A stretch of DNA of 55,129 nt, taken from positions 1 through 55,129 of the forward strand of contig CAMORK010000009.1 in the NCBI GenBank assembly GCA_946623755.1, read 5' to 3'. The DNA comes from an uncultured Butyrivibrio sp. Its GTDB lineage: Bacteria > Bacillota > Clostridia > Lachnospirales > Lachnospiraceae. A program made the position numbers and the translations under genes. How positions within the stretch are numbered: position 1 is the first letter of the stretch; each line of letters opens with the position of its first letter. Below are positions 36,405 to 44,917 of this stretch, piece by piece. The notes under the pieces are model-generated. The model was not told where the DNA came from and ran no database searches. It was given only the letters and a program-made list of their open reading frames with translations.

Positions 36405-37460
36405 ATGAGTTGGGAAGAGTATGTCAGAAAGGTTGTACCGTACACACCCGGGGAACAGCCTAAGATCAAGAATATAATCAAGCTTAATACAAATGAAAAC
36501 CCTTATCCGCCGTCACCTCTGGTATTTAAAGCCTATGAGGAAACCGAGCTTGCGGATTTCAGGAAATATCCTGATCCTGTATGCTCTGCATTAGTGGATT
36601 CCATAGCATCTTTTTATGATGTAAAAAAAGAGAATGTCTTTGTGGGAGTGGGCTCGGATGATGTGTTGTCCATGGCTTTCCTCACATTCTTTAATTCTGA
36701 TAAGCCGGTTCTTTTCCCGGATATAACATATTCGTTTTATGACGTGTGGGCAGATCTGTACAGGATTCCTTACAAGCAGATGCCTTTAAAGGACGATTTC
36801 ACAATTGATCCTTCTGATTACTACGACGAGAACGGCGGAGTTGTTATTGCCAATCCCAATGCGCCCACAGGAGTTAAGCTTTCGCTTGACGCAATTGAGG
36901 ATATCATCAGCCACAACAGAGATGTAGTTGTCATCGTTGATGAGGCATACGTTGATTTTGGGGCTGAGAGTGCACTTCCTCTTATTGATAAGTATGATAA
37001 TCTCCTTGTGGTAAGAACTTATTCCAAATCAAGGTCACTGGCAGGACTTCGTATCGGATATGCTTTTGGATGCGAGAAGCTCATCAAATACCTTCTGGAC
37101 GCCAAGTTTTCTTTTAACTCTTACACCATGAACATGCCATCCCTGATACTTGGGGCAGCGGCCATGAACGACAGGGCGTACTTTGAGGAGACAACAGCTA
37201 AGGTCGTAGCAACCAGAGAACGTGTCAAGGTTCAGCTTAAAGAGCTTGGCTTTAAGTTTGGAGATTCAGCTACAAACTTTATTTTTGCGTGTCACCCCGC
37301 TAAGTCAGGCAAAGATATATTTGATTATTTGCGCGCACATGATATAATAGTTCGTCGCTTTGATAAGCCAAGGATTGACGAATATCTGAGAATTTCCATC
37401 GGAACAGACGAGGAGATGGACAGACTGATTGAGGTTTTAAAGGAATATCTTGGCAAATAA
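36405..37460 (+). CDS. hisC: Histidinol-phosphate aminotransferase family enzyme
   Basis: This PLP enzyme converts imidazole-acetol phosphate to histidinol phosphate. The 351-residue protein has the class I/II fold: IIKLNTNENPYPPSP at the N terminus, PNAPTGVKLS, DEAYVDFG, and the Schiff-base Lys in RTYSKSRSLAGLRIGYAF near residues 205-222. HisC-like enzymes can also act on other amino acids, and no his gene is next to it. It starts the group hisC, exporter and methyltransferase. Confidence 0.9.
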   Translation: MSWEEYVRKVVPYTPGEQPKIKNIIKLNTNENPYPPSPLVFKAYEETELADFRKYPDPVCSALVDSIASFYDVKKENVFVGVGSDDVLSMAFLTFFNSDKPVLFPDITYSFYDVWADLYRIPYKQMPLKDDFTIDPSDYYDENGGVVIANPNAPTGVKLSLDAIEDIISHNRDVVVIVDEAYVDFGAESALPLIDKYDNLLVVRTYSKSRSLAGLRIGYAFGCEKLIKYLLDAKFSFNSYTMNMPSLILGAAAMNDRAYFEETTAKVVATRERVKVQLKELGFKFGDSATNFIFACHPAKSGKDIFDYLRAHDIIVRRFDKPRIDEYLRISIGTDEEMDRLIEVLKEYLGK

Positions 37461-37477
37461 TTTTATGAGGAGAAATT

Positions 37478-37996
37478 ATGTTAGCATTTTTTAAAGAGTC
37501 ACTGATAGGACAGTATATAACAGTTTTCATTGTTTCAATGGTTCCGCTTATTGAGCTCAGAGGAGCAATTCCTATTGCTCATGGCTTTAATTTAACAGGT
37601 ACTGGATTCAACCTGATCCTGGGATATGTTCTCATCGCAATCGGAAACATGGTCCCTGTACCTCTCATCTATTTCTTTGCAAGGAAAGTCCTTGAGTGGG
37701 GAAAAGACAAACCGGTTATCGGTAAGTTCTTTACCTTCTGCCTTGAAAAAGGAGAAAAGGGCGGACAGAAGCTTCAGGCCAAGGCAGGACAGGGACTGTT
37801 TGTTGCACTTATGCTTTTTGTAGGTATACCGCTTCCCGGAACAGGAGCATGGACAGGAACACTGGCAGCCAGTATTTTGGACATGGATTTTAAAAAGACG
37901 GTAACCGCAGTTGTTTGCGGAATTGCTTTGGCGGCTGTGATCGTAAGTGTTGTTTCAGCACTTGGATTTGGAGCATATGTAGGAATTACAGGCTGA
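37478..37996 (+). CDS. Small multidrug-export-type membrane protein (COG2426)
   Basis: The 172-residue protein has four or five membrane helices. It fits the Sm_multidrug_ex family by SMVPLIELRGAIPIAHGFNL near the N terminus and VALMLFVGIPLPGTGAWTG in the middle. The substrate is unknown; the family name rests on limited work. It follows hisC by 17 bases with AGGAG before the ATG. Confidence 0.85.
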   Translation: MLAFFKESLIGQYITVFIVSMVPLIELRGAIPIAHGFNLTGTGFNLILGYVLIAIGNMVPVPLIYFFARKVLEWGKDKPVIGKFFTFCLEKGEKGGQKLQAKAGQGLFVALMLFVGIPLPGTGAWTGTLAASILDMDFKKTVTAVVCGIALAAVIVSVVSALGFGAYVGITG

Positions 37997-38043
37997 TCAC
38001 AGCAGTTGATTGGAGGGAAATGCGCCCTTACAGGAGAATATAA

Positions 38044-38898
38044 ATGGAAGCATATACAGATTTTGCAGCAGTATATGATACCTTTATGGATGAGACCCCA
38101 TACGAAGTATGGGGTACTTTTGTTGCAGGACTTATTGAAAAATACGGGATTTCGAAACCTGTACGGTCAGGTGCAGATCAGGGAAAAGAGCTCCCGGAAG
38201 AATATGATACTGCCGAGGATTCTGAAAAGGCGCTGGATGAAGAGAAAAATCTTGTCGTTGAGCTCGGCTGCGGAACAGGCTCTTTTACCCAGGAACTCTA
38301 TAAACTTGGCTATGACATTATGGGAATTGATCTATCGCCTGATATGCTCAATCTTGCCAGGATGAAGAGTCAGGAAGCGGGCTACAACATCATGTATCTT
38401 GAGCAGGACATGAGAGAGCTTGACCTTTACTGCACAGCAGGAACGATAGTCAGCGTCTGTGACAGCATTAATTACGTGCTTGAGGATCAGGAAGTTATAG
38501 ACACGTTTAAGCTTGTTAACAATTTCCTCTATCCAAAGGGGCTTTTCATATTTGATTTCAATACACTGCACAAGTACCGCGATGTGATAGGCGACACAAC
38601 CATTGCCGAGAACAGAGAGGACTGCAGCTTTATATGGGATAACTACTATCACGAGGACGATCATGTAAACGAGTATGATCTGACAATCTTTGCAAGGTGT
38701 GATGAAGAGGATGAGGTCTTCAGAAGATCGGTGGAGACACATTTCCAGAGAGGCTATACACTTGAGGAGATGAAGGGCTTCGTTGAGAAGGCGGGGCTTG
38801 AGTTCATTGAGGCCATTGACGCTGATACCCATGAGGCACCGGCAGACGACAGTGAGAGAATATACATAATTGCCAGAGAAAATGGAAAACGGATTTAA
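38044..38898 (+). CDS. SAM-dependent methyltransferase, class I
   Basis: The 284-residue protein has the AdoMet-binding motif VVELGCGTGSFT near residues 74-85 and IMGIDLSPDMLNLARMK shortly after. Before it is an acidic insert (about 45-70) unusual for the family. Late motifs YTLEEMKGFVEKAGLEFIEA fit the broad methyltransferase 25/11 type. The substrate is unknown. It ends in a palindrome shared with convergent dapF. Confidence 0.88.
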   Translation: MEAYTDFAAVYDTFMDETPYEVWGTFVAGLIEKYGISKPVRSGADQGKELPEEYDTAEDSEKALDEEKNLVVELGCGTGSFTQELYKLGYDIMGIDLSPDMLNLARMKSQEAGYNIMYLEQDMRELDLYCTAGTIVSVCDSINYVLEDQEVIDTFKLVNNFLYPKGLFIFDFNTLHKYRDVIGDTTIAENREDCSFIWDNYYHEDDHVNEYDLTIFARCDEEDEVFRRSVETHFQRGYTLEEMKGFVEKAGLEFIEAIDADTHEAPADDSERIYIIARENGKRI

Positions 38899-38924
38899 GG
38901 CTTATGCCCTAAATCCGTTATTTT
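38888..38924. terminator. Terminator between methyltransferase and dapF
   Basis: AACGGATTTA (38888-38897) pairs with TAAATCCGTT (38910-38919) and is followed by ATTTTT. The 5' arm overlaps the methyltransferase stop codon. Confidence 0.85.
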
Positions 38925-38932
38925 TGGTAAGA

Positions 38933-39844
38933 TCAGATCTCAATTGTGCCTTCAAATACTGTAGTTCCGGGGCCTTCCATGATGACCGGAGAATTTCCAT
39001 CGCCATTCCAGGAGCAGGTCACGATGCCACCAAGAACATGGACATTTACAGTGTTGTCTGTGAGACCGTTTAAGATGCAAGCTACGGTTGTGGCGCAGCA
39101 TCCTGTACCGCAGGCAAGTGTCTCACCTGTGCCGCGTTCCCATACTCTCATGTGAACGTTGTTCTTGTCATCAATCTTCACAAACTCAGTATTTGTGCGA
39201 TTCGGGAAGAAAGGATGATTCTCAAATTCAGGTCCGAACTTTTCTATTTCAAAGTTCGCAAGATCAAAGTCATCCGGAAGAATGACTACAGCGTGGGGAT
39301 TGCCCATGGATACGCAGGTTATTTCCCAGTCTCTTCCGGCAGCAGTGATAGGCGCTCTAAAGCATACATCTGACGGAATGTTCGAAAGAGCGGCATCGGG
39401 AAGATTTTCATAGCCGGATGAAACGGTTACCGGAACCTGTGGGGCGCTGAGTATCGGAGCTCCCATGTCTACCCTGACGCGCTCTACAAGATTATCGTCG
39501 TTAACTGTCAGGTCGATTAATTTCTTTTTCCCTGCACTTACTATGGTAAGGCTCTTCTTGTCAGTAAGGCGATGATCATAAACGTACTTGGCTACGCATC
39601 TGATGCCGTTTCCGCACATCTCTGATCTGGAACCGTCTGCGTTGTACATCTCCATTTCAAAATCTATTGAAGGGTCATCAACCGGGTTTATGAATATGAG
39701 ACCGTCGGACCCAATGCCGAAGTGGCGGTCAGAAACCTTTACGGCCAGTTCGGATTTCTTTTCCTGAGGAACAGGCTCTGTGGCTCCGTTAACATAAACA
39801 TAGTCGTTGCCGCAGCCGTGCATCTTGGTAAAACTTATCTTCAT
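38933..39844 (-). CDS. dapF: Diaminopimelate epimerase
   Basis: DapF converts LL- to meso-diaminopimelate for peptidoglycan and lysine. The 303-residue protein has both catalytic cysteines in their motifs: MCGNGIRCVAKY (near residue 76) and ACGTGCCATTVA (near residue 243), and the N terminus FTKMHGCGNDYVYVNG. It is a single gene on the minus strand, 36 kb from dapA and dapB, with AGGAGAA before the ATG. I saw no lysine riboswitch upstream. Confidence 0.97.
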   Translation of the reverse strand: MKISFTKMHGCGNDYVYVNGATEPVPQEKKSELAVKVSDRHFGIGSDGLIFINPVDDPSIDFEMEMYNADGSRSEMCGNGIRCVAKYVYDHRLTDKKSLTIVSAGKKKLIDLTVNDDNLVERVRVDMGAPILSAPQVPVTVSSGYENLPDAALSNIPSDVCFRAPITAAGRDWEITCVSMGNPHAVVILPDDFDLANFEIEKFGPEFENHPFFPNRTNTEFVKIDDKNNVHMRVWERGTGETLACGTGCCATTVACILNGLTDNTVNVHVLGGIVTCSWNGDGNSPVIMEGPGTTVFEGTIEI

Positions 39845-39917
39845 ACAAATTCTCCTGTCTATGCATAATTATTTAAATACATAATAATGGTTTAATCTTG
39901 TGGTGTCTACGCGATAG

Positions 39918-39976
39918 TTGCCATATTTTGACTAATATATTAAAATAGATTGATTGTATGTAGATTTACTGCATAC
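39918..39976 (+). promoter_or_regulatory. Promoter and leader hairpin of the SEC-C gene
   Basis: TTGCCA (39918-39923) and TAAAAT (39941-39946) are 17 bp apart. GTATG and CATAC pair with a loop at about 39956-39976, at or near the transcript start. Confidence 0.5.
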
Positions 39977-40019
39977 ATTTAATTTTTTTGTGAGAACTTT
40001 AGAAACAGGAGAAATAACT

Positions 40020-40523
40020 ATGGCATTATTAAAACAGTGGCGCGACATGGCGTATTCTGAGACTGCCAACAAGGGCGATCTTCAGAGACTTTGGACAGAT
40101 TATTTTCAGAAGGAAAGAGACATCTATGCTGAGCTTTTAAAGAACCCTGATGAGGTTGTTAAGGGCACAGTTAAAGAGCTTGCTGACAAGTTCGGAATCG
40201 ATGTTATGACAATGACAGGCTTCCTTGACGGAATCAATGACAGCCTTAAGGAGCAGAATCCTATCGAGGAGATGGAAGAGGATACAGAGGTTAACCTCGG
40301 CTTTGAGAAGGAGCTCCTTTACAAGAACATGGTAAATGCCGGAGCAGACTGGCTTTACAACCTTCCCGAGTGGGAGGCAATCTTTGATGAGGCTAAGAGA
40401 AAAGAGCTCTACAAGGAAGAGAAGGCTTCTCATACCATCAGAAAAGAAAACAAAGTATATCCTAATGATCCATGCCCTTGCGGAAGCGGCAAGAAGTACA
40501 AGAAGTGCCACGGACGCGCATAA
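40020..40523 (+). CDS. SEC-C motif protein
   Basis: The 167-residue protein ends in the zinc-binding SEC-C motif PCPCGSGKKYKKCHGRA, also found at the SecA C terminus. The rest is helical and resembles the YecA/DUF-type chaperone-like family. Its role is unknown; the motif suggests contact with ribosomes or SecB/SecA partners. The start at 40020 follows AGGAG; an upstream ATG at 39954 lies in the hairpin region. Repeat copy 2 and thrS follow. Confidence 0.82.
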   Translation: MALLKQWRDMAYSETANKGDLQRLWTDYFQKERDIYAELLKNPDEVVKGTVKELADKFGIDVMTMTGFLDGINDSLKEQNPIEEMEEDTEVNLGFEKELLYKNMVNAGADWLYNLPEWEAIFDEAKRKELYKEEKASHTIRKENKVYPNDPCPCGSGKKYKKCHGRA

Positions 40524-40543
40524 TATAAGCTGTACCCGGCGAG

Positions 40544-40631
40544 CAGAGCACTTGATGAGGTATTTCACGAATCTAGTGCGAGCCGTGGGTGAACACTTGG
40601 CGAGGTTTTGCCGAGCCTAGTGAGAATCCCA
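40544..40631 (+). repeat. Dispersed structured repeat, copy 2
   Basis: This 88-bp element matches 12591-12678 at 76 of 88 positions with no gap. The two hairpins are kept by paired changes (A-T to G-C and G-C to A-T in the first stem; G-T to G-C in the second). Here its last GGG/CCC helix competes with ATCCC-AGTA-GGGAT (40626-40639). A further hairpin at 40657-40677 precedes the thrS ribosome-binding site. Confidence 0.85.
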
Positions 40632-40656
40632 GTAGGGATTGCTATATAAATAAGTG

Positions 40657-40677
40657 GCTGCGCCCGGTAGGCGTAGC
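40657..40677 (+). promoter_or_regulatory. Hairpin before the thrS ribosome-binding site
   Basis: GCTGCGCC (40657-40664) pairs with GGCGTAGC (40670-40677) with one G-T pair. It could affect thrS expression. No T-box motif is visible. Confidence 0.45.
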
Positions 40678-40692
40678 AGGAAGGGAAAAGAA

Positions 40693-42576
40693 ATGACAAA
40701 AGAAGATTTTAAAGAAGTTTACCGCCACTCGTTGGCACACATCCTCGCCAAGGCCGTTATCGAGCTCTACGGCAAGGAAGTTCAGTATGCGATCGGACCA
40801 CAGATCGATGATGGATGCTACTATGATTTCGTGCTTCCAAAGGCTGTGACCCAGGATGATTTCAAGACCATCGAGGATAAGATGAGAGAGATCATCAAGA
40901 GAAGAGAAGACTGGACAAGGAAGGAAGTTTCAAGAGCAGAGGCCCTTGAGATCTTCAAGGATCAGAAGTTCAAGACTGAGCTGATAAATGATCTTCCTGA
41001 GGATGAAACTCTTACAGTTTACTATACAGGTGAGGATTTTGTAGATCTCTGCAGAGGACCTCACGTAGATAATTCACAGGAACTTATGAATGTTTCCTAC
41101 CAGCTTAAGAGCGTTTCGGGTGCTTACTGGAGAGGAGACGAGAAGAGAGACCAGCTCTCAAGAATTTACGTATATGCTTTCCAGACCAAGGATGAGCTCA
41201 AGCAGCACATCAAGATGATCCAGGAAGCTATGGAGAGAGATCACAAGAAAATCGGCGCTCAGCTTGATCTGTTCATGTTTGATGAGACTGCCCCCGGAAT
41301 GCCTTACTGGCTTCCGAGAGGATGGAAGATGTATCAGGCACTTCTCAAGTATTCAAGAGAGGTTCAGGAGAGACACGGCTACACTGAGATCGCAGCTCCT
41401 CTTATCAACAACAAGAAGCTCTGGCTTATCAGCGGACACTGGGCTCACTATGTAAACAACATGTTCATGGTTCCCGGACTTGAGGGAATGGTTAAGGCTG
41501 ATGCAGATATCCCTGAAGTTTACGAGAACTACAGAGATGCGGACGCGACACCCAAGCCTGTTAAGATCCAGGCAGGTTCCATGATCTACAACCGTGAGCT
41601 TGAGGACACAATGGCAGCCAAGCCTATGAACTGTCCTAACGCCATGATGACATACAGAAGAACCAATCATTCCTACAAAGAGCTTCCTATCAGATACAGT
41701 GAGTACGATGTACTTCACCGTAAGGAGAAGTCCGGACAGATGAACGGTCTTTTCCGTGTTCAGGAGTTCAGACAGGATGATGACCATACATTCGTAATGG
41801 AGTCACAGATCAAGGAGGAGATTGCAGATGTAATCGCAATTGCTGACGAGATCTACTCAACATTCGGTGTGACTTACAGAGCAGAGTTCTCAACAAGACC
41901 TGAGGACTTCATGGGTGATATCGAGGTTTGGAACAGAGCTGAGGCAGCCCTCAAGGAAATCCTTGATGAGAAGTATGGCGAGGGCGGATACGAGATCAAC
42001 GAGGGAGACGGTGCTTTCTACGGACCTAAGATCGACCTCCAGATCAAGGATGCTCTTGGAAGAGAGTGGCAGTGCGGAACAGTACAGCTTGACTTCCAGC
42101 TTCCTCACAACTTCGGACTTACATACCAGGCACAGGACGGCACAATGCAGATGCCTGTTGTTATCCACAGAGCTATCTATGGTTCGCTTGAGAGATTCAT
42201 CGGTATCATCATCGAGAACTTCAAGGGTGTATTCCCATTCTGGCTCAGCCCATATCAGGTAGGTATCGTTCCTATCAGAGTCGAGCACAACGAGTATGCT
42301 CAGAAGGTTGAGAAGGCTCTTATGGATGCGGGTATCCGTGTAGAAGCTGATTACTCCGACAACAACATGAAGGAGAAGATCAAGAAATACAAGAACTACA
42401 AGGATCCATACATCATCGTTGTAGGTGACAAGGAAGCTGCTGAGAACACTGTATCAATCAATGTTCGCGGCTCCAACAAGCAGATCCAGAATGTTCCTCT
42501 TGATGAGCTAGTTAAGATGTGCACCAGGATGAACAATGAGCATTCACTTGAACTTATTGATTCATATGAGGCATAA
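40693..42576 (+). CDS. thrS: Threonyl-tRNA synthetase lacking the TGS domain
   Basis: ThrRS charges tRNA-Thr. The 627-residue protein begins directly with the editing-domain motif HSLAH at residues 12-16; bacterial ThrRS usually has a TGS domain of about 60 residues before it, which is absent. The editing domain, RGPHVDNSQ, and the class II core (IHRAIYGSLERFIG, zinc cysteine in PMNCPNAMMTYR, DDDHTF) are present. PMNCPN replaces the usual PMNCPGH, and a stretch near 275-310 is longer than usual. The start at 40693 follows AGGAAGGG. No T-box leader is seen. Confidence 0.95.
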   Translation: MTKEDFKEVYRHSLAHILAKAVIELYGKEVQYAIGPQIDDGCYYDFVLPKAVTQDDFKTIEDKMREIIKRREDWTRKEVSRAEALEIFKDQKFKTELINDLPEDETLTVYYTGEDFVDLCRGPHVDNSQELMNVSYQLKSVSGAYWRGDEKRDQLSRIYVYAFQTKDELKQHIKMIQEAMERDHKKIGAQLDLFMFDETAPGMPYWLPRGWKMYQALLKYSREVQERHGYTEIAAPLINNKKLWLISGHWAHYVNNMFMVPGLEGMVKADADIPEVYENYRDADATPKPVKIQAGSMIYNRELEDTMAAKPMNCPNAMMTYRRTNHSYKELPIRYSEYDVLHRKEKSGQMNGLFRVQEFRQDDDHTFVMESQIKEEIADVIAIADEIYSTFGVTYRAEFSTRPEDFMGDIEVWNRAEAALKEILDEKYGEGGYEINEGDGAFYGPKIDLQIKDALGREWQCGTVQLDFQLPHNFGLTYQAQDGTMQMPVVIHRAIYGSLERFIGIIIENFKGVFPFWLSPYQVGIVPIRVEHNEYAQKVEKALMDAGIRVEADYSDNNMKEKIKKYKNYKDPYIIVVGDKEAAENTVSINVRGSNKQIQNVPLDELVKMCTRMNNEHSLELIDSYEA

Positions 42577-42591
42577 TATTTAAGAATGATT

Positions 42592-42619
42592 CAGGCACAG
42601 CACTTTTGTGTTGTGCCTG
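42592..42619 (+). terminator. Terminator after thrS
   Basis: CAGGCACAGCAC pairs with GTGTTGTGCCTG around a short T-rich loop, with one mismatched pair. The following T-tract is weak, so read-through is possible. Confidence 0.65.
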
Positions 42620-42640
42620 TTGTTTGCTGTGAGGCTTAAA

Positions 42641-44278
42641 ATGACAAAAAGGACTAAGATAACAGCGATGCAGCATTTGGGGCTTATATTCTTTGCTGCA
42701 GCGATCTATTGTCTGATCAGATCAATAACTTTATCAATGACAACTGATATCTGGTACGATGAGCTCTTTACCATGGAGTTCTCCGCAAGACCGGTAAAAG
42801 AGCTTATAGGACTTACTGCCAGGGATGTGCATCCGCCCTTTTACTACATGATAGTCAGGTTCTTTGTGCTTTTGTGCAGTGCCCTGGGCTTTGTGGGGGA
42901 CGGCCCCATGCAGCTTGGAGCAGAGTCAGTTGCCAAGCTGGTATCTGTGCTTCCGTTTTTTATTTTGATGATATATGCGGCTACAAATATCAGGAAGCGC
43001 TTCGGTATCCTGCCGGCAGGAATGTTCTCTTTTGCCATAATAACCATGCCGCAGATGCCTGAGTACACCACTGAGATCCGCATGTACAGCTGGGCGGTAC
43101 TGTTTGTTACGGCAGCCATGCTTCACGGATTTAATCTTCTGTGCTGCATCATGGGAAGGGAGAAGCAGGGATGGGATCTTCCCGATGGAATTATGCTGTG
43201 GCTGTATACCACGGCGGCAGCCTATACCCATTACTATGCTGCATTTTGCATTGGGATCATCTATGGCATTCTGGTCATCTGGATGCTGGTCTACTATATT
43301 CGTGTTGCCAAAAAGAAGACAGAGGGAAATATAAGCCTCAAGGCAGCAGCTACACTGATTGTGGCGCTGAACCTCACCATTGCATCTTACATTCCGTGGG
43401 TGTCATCTCTTTTGTCGCAGATGGGCGCCGTCAAGGCGAATTACTGGATACAGCCTGTGGGGATCAGGAGTATCGGCAGTGCCATCAAGCATCTGTTCAA
43501 GGGGTATTTTAACAATGACACACTTGCAGTGGTGATCGCTGTACTTTTCTTTGTCCTGATAACCTTTCTGCTTGTCAGGACCGTGATCAGAACTGTTTCG
43601 GGAAAAGAGCTGACGGATGCACTTACTCTGTTCTCGTTCTCGGTACTCCCGCTTGTTGTAATGACAGGACTTGTGGCATCTGCGCTTCTAAGACCTGTAT
43701 TTGTCAACAGGTATATGATACCGGCTTACGGGTGCTTCTGGCTTGCGGTTTCCGTGATGGCATCCTATGAAATAGATCTTGTTTACAAGAGGGCAAAGGG
43801 GCAGATCTGTGGGAAGCTTGCAGGAGTAGCTCTGGCTGTTATCATGATCCTGGTGGGAGCTGTTGATTTCAGGGCCTTTATTGGCAATGAAGAATACCGT
43901 ATGGTCAATATTGAGAAGACTCTTGATATGCTTTCGGGGATCAGTAACGATACGATCATTATCAGTAATTTTGAACACGTTCAGGGACTTTTATCCTATT
44001 ACCTCAACAAGGGCGATGCCGATTACAAGGTTTACCTGTACGGCGCAGAGTCTGAGGCGCTGATTGAGGAGACGGTTCCGGGACTTGTGACTATAGAAGA
44101 CTCTGTAGATATAGCCAATTATCTGGATGCAGGTAAAGACGTTCTTTTCCTTGGAAGCTTTAATGCCAGGGAAGTGATCCTGCAGGAATGGAATGATGAG
44201 TATTCGATCACTTCCGAGAATGAGGGAAGCTACCTCATGGAGAGATATTGGTTTGATGTATTCAGGCTTAGCAGATAA
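42641..44278 (+). CDS. GT-C type membrane glycosyltransferase (PMT/ArnT-like)
   Basis: The 545-residue protein has about ten membrane segments. After the first, the motif DIWYDELFTMEF resembles the catalytic Asp-Glu loop of GT-C enzymes, and DVHPPFYYMIV is the second characteristic loop. A soluble tail of about 110 residues follows the last helix. It probably moves sugars from a polyprenyl-phosphate donor to a surface glycan or protein on the outside. Acceptor unknown. I prefer ATG 42641 over a GTG at 42608 because of GTGAGG upstream and the terminator overlap. Confidence 0.82.
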   Translation: MTKRTKITAMQHLGLIFFAAAIYCLIRSITLSMTTDIWYDELFTMEFSARPVKELIGLTARDVHPPFYYMIVRFFVLLCSALGFVGDGPMQLGAESVAKLVSVLPFFILMIYAATNIRKRFGILPAGMFSFAIITMPQMPEYTTEIRMYSWAVLFVTAAMLHGFNLLCCIMGREKQGWDLPDGIMLWLYTTAAAYTHYYAAFCIGIIYGILVIWMLVYYIRVAKKKTEGNISLKAAATLIVALNLTIASYIPWVSSLLSQMGAVKANYWIQPVGIRSIGSAIKHLFKGYFNNDTLAVVIAVLFFVLITFLLVRTVIRTVSGKELTDALTLFSFSVLPLVVMTGLVASALLRPVFVNRYMIPAYGCFWLAVSVMASYEIDLVYKRAKGQICGKLAGVALAVIMILVGAVDFRAFIGNEEYRMVNIEKTLDMLSGISNDTIIISNFEHVQGLLSYYLNKGDADYKVYLYGAESEALIEETVPGLVTIEDSVDIANYLDAGKDVLFLGSFNAREVILQEWNDEYSITSENEGSYLMERYWFDVFRLSR

Positions 44279-44297
44279 CCTGATATTCGGAGATGTT

Positions 44298-44891
44298 ATG
44301 AAAAGAAAAGTTTTAGGTATAGTAATGGCTGTTGTCATGTTCGTTATGACAGCGCTATGCACAAATTCGACTAAAGTGTTTGCAGAAGAAGACCTCAAGG
44401 AGGCTTCATGCTGCAGTTTTGTTGTGCCTCCGCAGTTTGTTCCAAGCTCGGTCAAGGGCCTTTTTATAAACAAGGATCATCCTATGGAGTCATCGACTAT
44501 TCAGTACAGCGTATATTACAACAAGCTTGATGTTGTACTGACCAACAGAGAGAGGGCCGCTCTTGCTGAGATTAATGAGCCCAAGGTTACAGATAAATCT
44601 ACAGATCTTACAAAAGGTATCTATCAGGAGACCATCTCTGCTGCTTACAACAGTGAATACGGTGAAGATGTTGGATATTCCGTCAGCTCTTTTGACAAAA
44701 TAACTGTTGACGGTTATCCGGGATACAAGATTGAGGCAAGCTTCAGGGCTGCTGATCAGGAGACTGTATACCAGACGGTGTATATGCTTCTTTCCAGGTA
44801 CAGGACCTTCACCATCACTTTCCAGAGAGCAGAAGATGATGACTGTCAGGACGTATTTTCAGAGTGTCAGTCCACTATCCATGTACATTAA
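44298..44891 (+). CDS. Small secreted protein of unknown function
   Basis: The 197-residue protein starts with a signal peptide (MKRKVLGIVMAVVMFVMTAL, cleavage near FAEE). The mature part has two adjacent cysteines near residue 38 and two further ones near the end, which could form disulfides. No domain is recognised. It lies between the GT-C gene and the TPR-GT2 gene, all on the same strand, so a link to surface glycan is possible but unproven. GGAGA precedes the ATG. Confidence 0.72.
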   Translation: MKRKVLGIVMAVVMFVMTALCTNSTKVFAEEDLKEASCCSFVVPPQFVPSSVKGLFINKDHPMESSTIQYSVYYNKLDVVLTNRERAALAEINEPKVTDKSTDLTKGIYQETISAAYNSEYGEDVGYSVSSFDKITVDGYPGYKIEASFRAADQETVYQTVYMLLSRYRTFTITFQRAEDDDCQDVFSECQSTIHVH

Positions 44892-44917
44892 ACCGTTAAT
44901 TGTGTTATCATTAATGT

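Noticed and set aside
40524..40692. T-box riboswitch before thrS
   Set aside because: There is no T-box consensus (AGGGTGGNACCGCG) nor a paired terminator of that type. The gap is explained by repeat copy 2 and a short hairpin.
42608..42640. GTG start for the GT-C gene at 42608
   Set aside because: It would lie inside the thrS terminator and lacks a ribosome-binding site. The ATG at 42641 is better placed.
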